Below are positions 25,883-34,755 of a DNA stretch of 64,000 nt, one piece after another. The translations under genes and the position numbers were made by a program. The DNA comes from an uncultured Idiomarina sp. (GTDB taxonomy: Bacteria > Pseudomonadota > Gammaproteobacteria > Enterobacterales > Alteromonadaceae): assembly GCA_946885915.1 (NCBI GenBank), contig CAMPHF010000012.1, positions 23,142 through 87,141 on the forward strand, in the 5' to 3' direction. The notes under the pieces were generated by a model that was given only the letters and a program-made list of their open reading frames with translations, ran no database searches and was not told the origin of the DNA. Every line of letters begins with the position of its first letter. The stretch's first letter is position 1.

Positions 25883-28075
25883 GTGCAAAAACAATTTACC
25901 TATTCGCTACTTTCCGCCGCAGTGGTGCTTGGTTTAAGCGCCTGTGGTGGCAGCGACACCAACTATGAGCCGACCTTACAGGGTGCCGTAGTAGCTGGGG
26001 CAACCCAGTTCCAACCGCAAACCGGTAGCATTGCTGCCTCCGATCCAAATGGCGACCCGATTACTTTTAGCGCGAGCTATGACGAGTCTGCCGGCGACTT
26101 TAGCATTGACGCCGACGGTAACTACAGCTTCACGCCATACACCGATGAAGACACTATGGTGCAAGTGACGGCTTCTGACGGCGAGCTATCAACCACGGTA
26201 GAACTTGAATTTACCGGCGTACAAGGCGACCCGCTGGCATATCAGCAGTGGCACTTACGTAACACTGGCCAAGCCGCGTATTCACAAAGTGATGCCTACA
26301 TTAACTTCTTGCTTGAGCTGGGTTATACCCAAGAAGATATCGACTTTTTCTTAACTAGTTATGCACTTGATCCGACCGTGGGCGTTCGGGTTGCCGGCGA
26401 AGATATGAACGTGGTTGAAGCTTATGCGCAGGGCGCGTTCGGCCAAGGCATGATGGTAGCGGTTGTCGACTCTGGATTAGAGCTGCAGCACGAAGACTTA
26501 GTAGATCGTATTGCCCCTGGCAAATCGTTAAACTTCATTCCCGGTGCGACCAATTTAGGCGACCCAACCAGCGTGAGTCTGTTTGGTGACCACGGTACCT
26601 CTGTGGGCGGCTTAATTGCAGCCACCGCGGGCAACGGTTTAGGTGGACGTGGGGTAGCACCGCAAGCGCAATTATTTGGCTTGAACTTTTTAGGCGGTGC
26701 TGGTACGCAAACAACCCGTAATTTGTTGTTAAGCCACGGTATTCCCGGCTCAGGCGTAAGCACCTCTGATCCTATCATTGCTTACAACCGCAGTTATGGT
26801 GTGAGCTACCCTGGCTTTTTCTACACTTCTGCCACAGAAGAAGCGGGTGAGCGCTATGTGCAAACCGCGCTGCGAAATGGTTTAGGCGCGTTAAACGTAA
26901 AATCTGCGGGTAACTCGTTTGGCTCAAGTGGTGGTTTAGGTGACTTGTGCTCGGTAATGGGCGCCGTTGAATACGATTTAACTTGTTTGAACGGTAACAT
27001 GGATACCTCAAACGCCAACTTCTACACAGTGACTGTTGCGGCGGTAAATGCTGACGGCGGCCATGTGTCTTATTCGACTGCAGGCTCGAACGTGTTTGTG
27101 GCGGCGCCTTCAGGTGAGTACGGAGTAGATGCGCCGGCGATGGTCACCACCGACCAAGCGACCTGCTTGCGCGGCTATTCTGGCTTCCCAAGCGCAGATG
27201 ATTTAGACGCACAAACCATTCCGGGTTACAGCGCGGCTATTTATCCGTTTAACACCCCAGGTCACCCTGAAAACCCGAGCTGTAGCTACACCTCAACCTT
27301 TAACGGTACCTCTTCAGCGGCACCAAACACCGCTGGCGTAGTAGCGCTCATTGGTTCAGCAAACCCAGACTTGAGCGCGCGTGAAATTCGCCACATTCTG
27401 GCAAACACTGCGACTATGGTTGACCCTAACGACGCGCCCTCAATTTTGCCAGTTGGCGAAGGTGAGTTCGTGGCCGATCCGGGTTGGATTGAAAACGGCG
27501 CAGGCTATATGTTTAACCTGAAATACGGCTTTGGTCGTGTCGATGCTGGCGCCGCTGTTACTATGGCGCGTGAATGGCAAGCGGGTTCGTTGCCGGCCTT
27601 CATTGAAACTGAGTGGATGGACGTTGTGCCAGCCGCGCCAGTGGTAGTGCCAGATAACGATGCTACCGGTGGAGCCGTTGAAATTGAAGTTGCCGACGAT
27701 ATTACCATTGAAGGTATTCAGTTCCGTTTAACCGTGACCAACGATGACTTTGATTCAGGTAACTGGAGTTCTGCGGGTAACGATTTAGCCATTGAAGTGA
27801 CCTCGCCGGCTGGCACCACAACGCAATTGTTGAGTGGCCGCCAAGCGATTAACTTTGGGGTAGATGAGTTATCACAAGGTTTAACGGACTTTATTTTGGA
27901 TGATTCCGTATTTCTTGCTAACGCCTTTTATGGTGAATCAACGGCAGGTACTTGGACCATTCGTGTTGTGGATACCAATGACACTGGCTATTTGGTGAAT
28001 GGAGCGATTCCGTTTGCAAACAACAGCGTACCTTCTCAGATTGAGAAAGTTGGCGTACGTGTGTTTGGCCATTAA
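25883..28075 (+). CDS. S8 family (subtilisin-like) serine protease, lipoprotein
   Basis: Exported protease of 730 aa. A lipoprotein signal (SLLSAAVVLGLSACGG) is followed by a cadherin/Ig-like domain (about 45-110), the S8 catalytic domain and a C-terminal P/Homo B-type domain (about 615-725). The catalytic triad is visible: Asp in VAVVDSGLELQHEDL, His in GDHGTSVGGLIAATAG and Ser in NGTSSAAPNTAGVVAL. The GTG at 25883 is chosen because AGGAG lies 7 bp upstream and the signal peptide starts there. The protein lacks an ordinary inhibitor-I9-like prodomain before the catalytic domain. The next gene, 16 bp away, appears to encode one separately. The P-domain arrangement recalls proprotein convertases and aeromonad/vibrio exported proteases. 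Confidence 0.92.
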   Translation: MQKQFTYSLLSAAVVLGLSACGGSDTNYEPTLQGAVVAGATQFQPQTGSIAASDPNGDPITFSASYDESAGDFSIDADGNYSFTPYTDEDTMVQVTASDGELSTTVELEFTGVQGDPLAYQQWHLRNTGQAAYSQSDAYINFLLELGYTQEDIDFFLTSYALDPTVGVRVAGEDMNVVEAYAQGAFGQGMMVAVVDSGLELQHEDLVDRIAPGKSLNFIPGATNLGDPTSVSLFGDHGTSVGGLIAATAGNGLGGRGVAPQAQLFGLNFLGGAGTQTTRNLLLSHGIPGSGVSTSDPIIAYNRSYGVSYPGFFYTSATEEAGERYVQTALRNGLGALNVKSAGNSFGSSGGLGDLCSVMGAVEYDLTCLNGNMDTSNANFYTVTVAAVNADGGHVSYSTAGSNVFVAAPSGEYGVDAPAMVTTDQATCLRGYSGFPSADDLDAQTIPGYSAAIYPFNTPGHPENPSCSYTSTFNGTSSAAPNTAGVVALIGSANPDLSAREIRHILANTATMVDPNDAPSILPVGEGEFVADPGWIENGAGYMFNLKYGFGRVDAGAAVTMAREWQAGSLPAFIETEWMDVVPAAPVVVPDNDATGGAVEIEVADDITIEGIQFRLTVTNDDFDSGNWSSAGNDLAIEVTSPAGTTTQLLSGRQAINFGVDELSQGLTDFILDDSVFLANAFYGESTAGTWTIRVVDTNDTGYLVNGAIPFANNSVPSQIEKVGVRVFGH

Positions 28076-28091
28076 TTCAGGAGGCAAGATC

Positions 28092-28598
28092 ATGAAATTA
28101 TTTAGTTTAGCTAGCCTTGCCGCAGTTGTGGCCACAGTGTCTGTTGCCGCCGCTGCGCAGCAACCACCCTTGAAACTTGACGGCTCTGGGGCGAAGAAAG
28201 TCACGCCACCGTCGTTGTCGCTACAGCGTTCTGCGGTAGATCGCGACTTTGGTGCTTACCGGTTTACCTCGGTACCGGAATTTACCGGTGAGCGCGGTAG
28301 CCTAGGCGACCGTGTACTGCTGGCAGGTACTGAAATGGTGAACACTATTTCGGGCAAGCCAGCGCTAGTCTCGGGCATTCTAAGTGTGCATTTGGGCTCG
28401 TTAGATGCTAACGAAGTAGCTGCCGAGCATGGCCTGAAAGTGGTTCAGCTGTATGACCGCTTGGGCATTGCTTTGTTAGAAGCACCTACGGGCACCGACA
28501 TGCTGTCGTTACAAAGCTCGATTGAGCGCGTGAATGGCGTGCGTGCGGTGGAAGTAGAAATTGTAGAAGAACGTCGCCAATTACACGTGCTGCGTTAA
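28092..28598 (+). CDS. Exported small protein, likely separately encoded subtilase prodomain/chaperone
   Basis: A 168-aa protein with a signal peptide (KLFSLASLAAVVATVSVAAA). Its C-terminal 75 residues (SGILSVHLGSLDANEVAAEH, then LKVVQLYDRLGIALLEAP, and SSIERVNGVRAVEVEI) resemble the N-terminal prodomain of fervidolysin/thermitase-like subtilases: a strand, a helix with 'AEHGLKVV', a second strand and a final 'V-x-x-VE' strand. The ATG at 28092 is preceded by AGGAGG (28079-28084). It begins 16 bp after the protease stop and ends before a strong terminator, so the two genes form an operon. I infer that it folds and/or inhibits the protease in trans; similarity is by eye. Confidence 0.6.
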   Translation: MKLFSLASLAAVVATVSVAAAAQQPPLKLDGSGAKKVTPPSLSLQRSAVDRDFGAYRFTSVPEFTGERGSLGDRVLLAGTEMVNTISGKPALVSGILSVHLGSLDANEVAAEHGLKVVQLYDRLGIALLEAPTGTDMLSLQSSIERVNGVRAVEVEIVEERRQLHVLR

Positions 28599-28617
28599 CT
28601 ATTGTTTCGCTTTTATG

Positions 28618-28648
28618 AAGCCCGTGGCCATTGCTGCGGGCTTTTTTT
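28618..28648 (+). terminator. Rho-independent terminator of the protease operon
   Basis: Stem AAGCCCG/CGGGCTT with a loop containing TGGCCATTGCTG, followed by a run of T. It lies 20 bp after the stop of the prodomain-like gene. Confidence 0.85.
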
Positions 28649-28742
28649 ATGGTTTCTGCGGTTGGTGTGCTAGCGTCTTGAAGTTGATGCGTTTACCATG
28701 GGTTATCGATGATTTTTCAGCGGTTTTGCAAAAGGGTTACGG

Positions 28743-30224
28743 ATGATCGTTCAGAGTGATTATTTAAGTTTAGATGCCAGTTTTCAGGGGCTTTCCGGCG
28801 CCGACATTGAGGCGTTTGCGGCCAAGCGCTTGCCGGCTTCGTTCGACAAACTGCGGGCGCAGTTGCTAGATGGCGAGTTTATGAATGCCTCGGAAGGGCG
28901 CGAAGTAACCCATTGTTTGAACCGCTCGACACACTCGGTGGTGCGCGCCGGGAATGGTAAAAACCGCTTTCAGGAAATTGTGCGTGAATTGCGCTCAGGC
29001 CGCTGGAAAGGCGGGACTGGGCGAGTGATTAAGCATGTCGTGAATATTGGTGTGGGCGGCTCGGATTTGGGTCCCATGATGGGGTCGTTTGCGCTGCGTG
29101 AATTTGCTGATGATGCATCGCTGCATAATTTACAGGTGCATTTTGTGTCTTCTATGGATGGCGGCCAGTTATATGCGGTGTTGCCACTGGTCGATCCGGA
29201 AGAAACCTTATTTATCATTGCCTCTAAGTCGTTTGGCACCATTGATACCTTAGCGAATGTGGCGACGGTGCGGCGCTGGATTGGCGCGGCGGGCGCCGGT
29301 AAAGGGTCGTTAACCGATGAACAATGGTTGGCGCGCCATGTCATTGGCGTTTCTTCTAATTCGCTGGCGATGACCGAGTTTGGTATTCCGGCCTCCCAGC
29401 AGTTGAGCTTCGCACCCTCGGTGGGCGGGCGCTTTTCGTTGTGGTCAGCCATTGGTCTGCCGATTGCACTGACGGTAGGCGTGCATCAGTTCGGCCGCAT
29501 GCTAGATGGCGCAGCGGCGATGGATGAACATTTTGGTGCGGCGCCGTTATTAGAAAATATTCCGTTGTTGCTGGCGCTGTTTGGGGTTTATAACCGCGAG
29601 GTGCGCGGCATTAATAACGTGGCAGTGCTGCCCTATGACGGCCGGTTGCGCTATTTGCCTTCGTACTTGCAGCAGCTCGATATGGAAAGTAACGGCAAGC
29701 AGGTGAATCACGCTGGTAAAGCGATTGATTATCCGACCGGGCCGATTATTTGGGGTGGTTTTGGGCCAAACGGTCAGCATGCGTTTTTTCAGCATTTGCA
29801 TCAGGGTTATGACAACTTTGCCGCCGATTTTGTGGCGGTATTACGGCGCAGCGCCCCGGGATTTTCTGCGGCAGTGGCAGACGGCTTAGCGTCGCAGCAA
29901 CGCTTGGCGATGACCAACTGTTTGGCGCATCGGCGCTTAATGTGGTTTGGTTCACAGTCGGCTGAGCCGCGCCATTGTTATCCGGGTGGGCATCCGTCGA
30001 ACTTGTTGCTGATGGATGAACTAACGCCGGAGTCGTTTGGTGCGCTGATTGCGGCTTATGAGCATAAAGTGTTTACGCAAGGTGTGATTTGGGAGCTAAA
30101 TTCCTTTGATCAACCGGGCGTAGAGCTTGGTAAGAAAATCGCCCAAGGCATGCTAGATGGGCTGGACGATGTTGATGCCTTGGATGTGGATGAATCGACC
30201 CGCGCGGTGTTGAAGCGGTTGTAA
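28743..30224 (+). CDS. pgi: Glucose-6-phosphate isomerase
   Basis: Interconverts glucose 6-phosphate and fructose 6-phosphate in the cytoplasm. Family signatures are present: VVNIGVGGSDLGPMMGSFAL (about 100-119), ASKSFGTIDTLAN (about 160-172), VGGRFSLWSAIGLPIALTVG (about 226-246), YLQQLDMESNGKQVNHAG (about 308-326) and GVIWELNSFDQPGVELGKKI (about 448-467). Length (493 aa) is shorter than E. coli Pgi (549 aa) but covers both SIS domains and the catalytic Glu and Lys regions. It links central metabolism to the UDP-sugar pools used by the polysaccharide genes, though it is not in their operon. It is convergent with the lipoprotein gene and shares a bidirectional terminator with it. Confidence 0.97.
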   Translation: MIVQSDYLSLDASFQGLSGADIEAFAAKRLPASFDKLRAQLLDGEFMNASEGREVTHCLNRSTHSVVRAGNGKNRFQEIVRELRSGRWKGGTGRVIKHVVNIGVGGSDLGPMMGSFALREFADDASLHNLQVHFVSSMDGGQLYAVLPLVDPEETLFIIASKSFGTIDTLANVATVRRWIGAAGAGKGSLTDEQWLARHVIGVSSNSLAMTEFGIPASQQLSFAPSVGGRFSLWSAIGLPIALTVGVHQFGRMLDGAAAMDEHFGAAPLLENIPLLLALFGVYNREVRGINNVAVLPYDGRLRYLPSYLQQLDMESNGKQVNHAGKAIDYPTGPIIWGGFGPNGQHAFFQHLHQGYDNFAADFVAVLRRSAPGFSAAVADGLASQQRLAMTNCLAHRRLMWFGSQSAEPRHCYPGGHPSNLLLMDELTPESFGALIAAYEHKVFTQGVIWELNSFDQPGVELGKKIAQGMLDGLDDVDALDVDESTRAVLKRL

Positions 30225-30244
30225 TAATTGATGGCGGTTGCAAT

Positions 30245-30270
30245 AAAAAAGCCCCCGCGGGGGCTTTTTT
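30245..30270. terminator. Bidirectional rho-independent terminator
   Basis: A symmetric hairpin with stem AGCCCCC/GGGGGCT flanked by six A on the left and six T on the right. It serves pgi (plus) and the cadherin-like lipoprotein gene (minus). Confidence 0.9.
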
Positions 30271-30297
30271 CGTTGGTGCCGTTGGTTATTGCACTTT

Positions 30298-32955
30298 TTA
30301 CTGTAATTCTGGATTCAAGCGCGGTTTGGCAATGTTAATGCGCTCAAGTTTGGTGCTTTGACGACCTAAAGCATTCGTTGCTGCAGCTGGAACCGGATAG
30401 TTCGGGTTCTCGATGCTGTCTGGAATCGCTTGCTTTTGCAGGTAGTTCAAGCGTGGTGGGAACCACAAGAACGGAACTGCTTCAGGGTCACCAGAGAAGT
30501 TGGCCTCAGAGTGCTCAAGCACCACAATGCGATCGTTCTCATAGTCGACCAAGAATGGCCACCAGAACCGGCCACGGCAGTCATAGTTCAGGCCAAAGCC
30601 ATCACAAATTTGCTTGCGATATACACGCATACGGCCATCGTCGAGAATTGACCACTGCATTTGGTCTCCAATCCAGACGTTGGTGGTGTCTTGCGTATCG
30701 CCGCTAGCGGTGTACGAGCAGTAGCCAAGGTCAAAGAACTCTTCACAACCGATTTGGTTAAAGTAGCCTACGGTGCTGTCTTGGAACTGCCAGCCATAGT
30801 ATGAACCAATCGTTGGTTGATCAGTGGCTTCGTCCCATGATGATTGCGACCAAGCATTAATCGCCGCAAACCATGACTCATCCGCCGCAGTAAGCATTTC
30901 AGCGCCATCGAATGCCGCGCCTTCTTGCATTTTGGCTACCCAGGTAAAGTCGCCTGAAATTGAGCCGTCGACAGTTTCAGCCGAGACTAAGGCACCATAA
31001 ATGCCGCCTTCGAAATCGACTAATTCAAGGTACGATTCTGCGCCTTCGTAGTATAAATCTACGGTGCCTTCGGTGGTAATTCCCCAAGTTCCGGTCACGC
31101 CAGAAATTTCCGCTTCGAAGGTTAAATCTTCATTCATGGTGACTACATCCATGGCGAAGATCCGATAGTCTGCAGATTGGTCGAAATCAGCGATGAGCGG
31201 AATGGTCCACACACCTACCACATCAGCCTCGGTCACTTGGATGAATTCAATCTTATCGCCGTTAATGAACAGTGATTGGAAGTTTTCATCTAGTGTGGTG
31301 GGCGGAATTTGATAGGTTTGGCCGTTAAACTCTAACGGTGCAAAGGTAACTGTGTAGGACACTTCGCGCTGCACTAAATCGTTTCGCGCACCGGTAGTGA
31401 TAACTTTAAAGCGCTGACTATCGTTGCTATAGGTGGCTTGCACTTGGAATTGCTGAGCAGCCTCATAAGCATCGATGAGTGCAGGGTCATCCGTGGCATC
31501 ATAAATGCTTGGATTACCAGTAAAAGTTGCAGGTGTTTCGAAGGTAAGGGTTACCCAACCATCGTCGGCAATTTCCCACGTCATGTCTGCTTGCGCACCG
31601 TCCTCAGTGAAGTCTGAAGAGGCCACAAAGCCTTGGTTACCGCCATCTTCACCAAACACAAAGATTTGGCTGCCTTGCGCAATGTAGCCTGGGCGCGTTG
31701 GCGAGGTGCTAATGTAGTACGGTGGCAGACCATCAGGCGTGGTAGCTTCGACTAACTCAGGATCTTCAATAATTTCGGCAATCGCCGTGTCTATTGCATC
31801 CGGATTGGTCGCTTCTACTTCTTCTACGAAGGTATTGTAGGCCTCAACATCCTCAATAAAATCAGCAATGCTGGTGGTACCTTCAGGCAGTTGGAAGGTT
31901 TCTGGGCTATCGATGAGCAATTTAATGACCGCCGCCACTTGCAGTGTCTTGGCAGGGTCAATTGCCGCTTGTAACTCATTCAGCTGATCCGTGCTGGTAG
32001 GGGCTTCGCCGCCGTTTTCTTCAAGCATTAAGGTATAAATTGCAGTGGTGACGTTGGTGACGTTGGTGCCACCTGCTTCATCACGCGTTAAGGTGCCGTC
32101 TTCGCCTGCTTGCTCAAGTAAACTTGCAAGGTCGGCTAAGATGCTCGTTAAGGTTACGAAGTCTTGACCGTTCGCTTCGTCACCTTGCGCGTTAAGCGTC
32201 AGCGGTGCGCTGCCATCGGAGAAGGTGACTTCAATGGTGTAGTTACCATCTTGATCGGCAACTGCGGTAAAGGTTTGGCCACCAACGGTAATGGTCACTT
32301 GAGCATCCGAAATTGGACTATCGGTGACTTTACCAGAGATCGCCAAGGTCGCTTGTACCGTAACAGCTACATCGGCCGTGTATTCATACACGCCATCGGT
32401 AGCGGTATAGGTGAAACTGTCGGCACCGACGTAATTGGTGGTAGGTGTATAGACAACCGCGTTATCGGTAATAACGGCAACGCCATTGGTGGGTTCGCTG
32501 ACCGCAGTTAGGGTGAGCGTGTCGCCATCTGGATCGGTGTCGTTGGCCACCACATCAAAGGTGTTGTCGGCATTTGCATCGGCGGTAACAGTGTCGTTTA
32601 CGCCGGTTGGCTCTTCATTGAAGACGGTGATGCTAACGGTAGCGGTAGCTTCATCTTCACCATCGGAAATGGTGTAGCTGAAGCTGTCTTCGCCCACAAA
32701 GCCCGCAGCTGGCGTGTAGCTAATGCTACTGCCACTAATGGTTGCGGTGCCGTTGGTCGGAGTGGTGACTTCTTCAATGGTGAGTGTGTCGCCGTCATCG
32801 TCGGCGTCGTTGCTGGTAACGTCAAGCGTGGTGGCGACATTGGCATCGACGGTAAAGCTGTCGTCGTTAGCGATTGGTGCGGCGTTATCATCGCCTAAGC
32901 AACCGGTAAGCAATGTTGCACTCGCGATGAGCGTTGCGAGGTATAGCTTTTTCAT
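30298..32955 (-). CDS. Large lipoprotein with tandem cadherin-like (VCBS/tandem-95) domains
   Basis: Surface or periplasmic lipoprotein of 885 aa. The lipobox is in ATLIASATLLTGCLGDD. Two consecutive repeats of about 90 aa follow, each with NDSFTVDANVATTLDVTSND / NDTVTADANADNTFDVVAND, then DGDTLT and a YTPAAGF or YTPTTNY segment. These are the Ig-like/cadherin-like modules of bacterial adhesins. A carboxypeptidase-regulatory-like stretch (about 195-260) and a long C-terminal region without a recognised domain complete it. The start at 32955 is preferred over 32991 because AAGGAA lies 8 bp upstream and it begins the signal peptide. Role unknown; adhesion or extracellular polymer binding is plausible. 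The preceding S8 protease carries one related module. Confidence 0.78.
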   Translation of the reverse strand: MKKLYLATLIASATLLTGCLGDDNAAPIANDDSFTVDANVATTLDVTSNDADDDGDTLTIEEVTTPTNGTATISGSSISYTPAAGFVGEDSFSYTISDGEDEATATVSITVFNEEPTGVNDTVTADANADNTFDVVANDTDPDGDTLTLTAVSEPTNGVAVITDNAVVYTPTTNYVGADSFTYTATDGVYEYTADVAVTVQATLAISGKVTDSPISDAQVTITVGGQTFTAVADQDGNYTIEVTFSDGSAPLTLNAQGDEANGQDFVTLTSILADLASLLEQAGEDGTLTRDEAGGTNVTNVTTAIYTLMLEENGGEAPTSTDQLNELQAAIDPAKTLQVAAVIKLLIDSPETFQLPEGTTSIADFIEDVEAYNTFVEEVEATNPDAIDTAIAEIIEDPELVEATTPDGLPPYYISTSPTRPGYIAQGSQIFVFGEDGGNQGFVASSDFTEDGAQADMTWEIADDGWVTLTFETPATFTGNPSIYDATDDPALIDAYEAAQQFQVQATYSNDSQRFKVITTGARNDLVQREVSYTVTFAPLEFNGQTYQIPPTTLDENFQSLFINGDKIEFIQVTEADVVGVWTIPLIADFDQSADYRIFAMDVVTMNEDLTFEAEISGVTGTWGITTEGTVDLYYEGAESYLELVDFEGGIYGALVSAETVDGSISGDFTWVAKMQEGAAFDGAEMLTAADESWFAAINAWSQSSWDEATDQPTIGSYYGWQFQDSTVGYFNQIGCEEFFDLGYCSYTASGDTQDTTNVWIGDQMQWSILDDGRMRVYRKQICDGFGLNYDCRGRFWWPFLVDYENDRIVVLEHSEANFSGDPEAVPFLWFPPRLNYLQKQAIPDSIENPNYPVPAAATNALGRQSTKLERINIAKPRLNPELQ

Positions 32956-33215
32956 GGTGAAATTCCTTGTATGTGCTCTTTTGTATTCCAAACCTCTGAG
33001 TTCGCGTCCATGCGTTCCGTTACATCACCAGATGTTGGTGATATCTGTATAGGCTTGGTTAGTAGTTTGTTCAAGTTATTTTGTATGAGCGATTGTGATT
33101 TATTTTGAACGGGTGTCTGTTGCGTGGGTCTTATTAAGGGTTAACCCCTTATATTTCGCTGCTTGGCTTGCTTTTTTTCTTGCTGGATTTTTGCTGTTTT
33201 TGCTGGAGGTGGGTG

Positions 33216-33797
33216 ATGTCAAAAACTGATGAATTTGAGTTGTTTCGGCAGGAAATGGCGGGAGTCACGCCGTTAGCTAGCGATGATGTGGCTGATATTA
33301 AAACCGCGTTTGCACCTACTTTGGCGCAACTTGAGCGGCGCCGGGCGGCCGAGCGGGTGTTGGCAGACGACGAGAATTTCTTGTCGACTGAGTATGTAGA
33401 TTTAGTGGCGCCCGATGAGCTGCTAGAATTTCGTCGCGGTGGGGTGCAAACCGGTGTTTATAAGCGCTTGAAACAAGGGCGTTATGTGACTGAGGCGAGT
33501 TTGAATTTGCATCATCATAGTTTGCGTCAGGCGCGAACGGCGTTGTTTGAATTTATTCAGGATTGCCACCGGATTGGGGTGCGTACGGCGTTGGTGATTC
33601 ATGGGATGGGGCGTGAGAGTAAGCCGCATCCGGCGTTGATTAAGAGTTATGTGAATAAGTGGTTACGTGAGTTGGCGCCGGTAATGGCGTTTCATAGTGC
33701 GCAGCGACCTCATGGCGGGCGCGGTGCTTTGTACGTGATGCTGCGTAAGAATGCAGAGCAAAAACAGTTGAATCGGGAGCAGCATGCGAAACGGTAA
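33216..33797 (+). CDS. smrA: Smr-domain protein SmrA-like endonuclease
   Basis: A 193-aa protein whose C-terminal half is an Smr (MutS2-related) domain: TEASLNLHHHSLRQARTALF (about 84-103), RTALVIHGMGRESK (about 119-132) and HGGRGALYVMLRKN (about 166-179). The N-terminal helical region (DEFELFRQEMAGVTPLASDD) matches E. coli YdaL/SmrA, which has DNA-nicking activity. In this copy the first motif reads LNLHHH instead of LDLHG. The ATG at 33216 has GGAGGT about 6 bp upstream; an ATG at 33168 in the same frame is less likely. It overlaps the next gene by 14 bp. Confidence 0.88.
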   Translation: MSKTDEFELFRQEMAGVTPLASDDVADIKTAFAPTLAQLERRRAAERVLADDENFLSTEYVDLVAPDELLEFRRGGVQTGVYKRLKQGRYVTEASLNLHHHSLRQARTALFEFIQDCHRIGVRTALVIHGMGRESKPHPALIKSYVNKWLRELAPVMAFHSAQRPHGGRGALYVMLRKNAEQKQLNREQHAKR

Positions 33798-34548
33798 AGT
33801 GATTGGTGGATTGGCAGGCGTTTTGCTGCTGGTTGGGGGGGCAGGTTCGTCGAGCGCTGGTTCGGGTGGTTTTGCTTTGGTGGCTGGCTCGGGTGCCGGT
33901 GCCGGGCAGACAGCGTCGTCAGCATTGGCTGCCGCACTCACTGATGCGGCCGATGAACGTTTGGATGCCTCGTTGGAAATGGGTGCATTTGAGCTGAACA
34001 CCTTATTGGCTAATTTAACCGTCACTGACATTGGTTTGCGGACGCGAATTAAGGAATTGTCAGCGCCTTTGAATCAGGTGCTTAGCGCCGATTCGGTGGT
34101 GTTAGAGGGTGATTGGCAGCTACCGGGGCAGCGCCGCTTGGCGTTAGATTCGGTGGTGCTTGAGAATGCGCAGATAACCGTGGCGTACTTTGCGCGTGGG
34201 CGCTCAAACTTGCATGTGCTGGCCGAAACATTACGTGACTCTGCACCGGGTGCTTTGATGCCTGTGGCTGCGCGAGATGAACTAGTGTGGTCGGTGGAGC
34301 AGGTGGTATTGCGTAATGTTACTGTGAATGTGTTCGACGATGGCTATCCGATCGCGAGTGTGTTGGTGCCTGAGTTGGAGATTCCGGCATTCGATTCTAC
34401 GCGGCCCGCCGATGAGCAGGTGAATGCTTTGTTGTGGCCCTTGTTGAATCAATTAGGGGACCAGCTTTTGGGCGGTTCTTCGAACAATACTGTCGTTGAT
34501 GGCCCACGCTTTATGAAGTTTTTGTGGCGGGAAATGTCCCCCCGCTAA
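33784..34548 (+). CDS. AsmA-like exported protein of unknown function
   Basis: A 254-aa protein with an N-terminal hydrophobic, glycine/serine-rich segment (GLAGVLLLVGGAGSSSAGSG) that may be a membrane anchor or signal. A beta-rich region follows (SVVLEGDWQLPGQRRLALDS; SVVLENAQITVAYFARGRSN; EQVVLRNVTVNVFDDGYPIA). The repeated 'xVVLENxxI' phrases resemble the C-terminal part of AsmA/DUF748-like envelope proteins. It overlaps smrA by 14 bp, so both are probably co-transcribed. I do not recognise a specific function. The gene ends about 80 bp before the 12-nt repeat array. Confidence 0.6.
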   Translation: MRNGKVIGGLAGVLLLVGGAGSSSAGSGGFALVAGSGAGAGQTASSALAAALTDAADERLDASLEMGAFELNTLLANLTVTDIGLRTRIKELSAPLNQVLSADSVVLEGDWQLPGQRRLALDSVVLENAQITVAYFARGRSNLHVLAETLRDSAPGALMPVAARDELVWSVEQVVLRNVTVNVFDDGYPIASVLVPELEIPAFDSTRPADEQVNALLWPLLNQLGDQLLGGSSNNTVVDGPRFMKFLWREMSPR

Positions 34549-34599
34549 ACTAGACTCAAAGATCCTTCAACTTCCTGATCTATTGATTCACTTGTTTGC

Positions 34600-34755
34600 C
34601 AATTAAATCAATAACCTGCACACCAACCTGCTTGTTAACCAGCATCCTAACCTGCTTAGCAAGCAGGTTAGCCACCAGCTTAGCAACCAGCTTACTAACC
34701 TGCTGAATAAGTTGGTCAGTAAGCTGGTTAGTTAACAGGTCAGTCAGCTGGTTAG
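34600..34755. repeat. 12-nt periodic repeat array A
   Basis: About twelve consecutive 12-nt units in one register, related to TGGTTAGTAAGC or its reverse complement. Examples are AGCTTAGCAACC and AGCTTACTAACC on the left and TGGTCAGTAAGC and TGGTTAGTTAAC on the right. Orientation switches inside the array, giving internal inverted repeats such as AACCTGCTT/AAGCAGGTT at 34649-34669. The array starts exactly at the stop codon of the minus-strand porin gene and fills the gap to the AsmA-like gene. Two sister arrays lie at 38961 and 47824. Confidence 0.8.
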
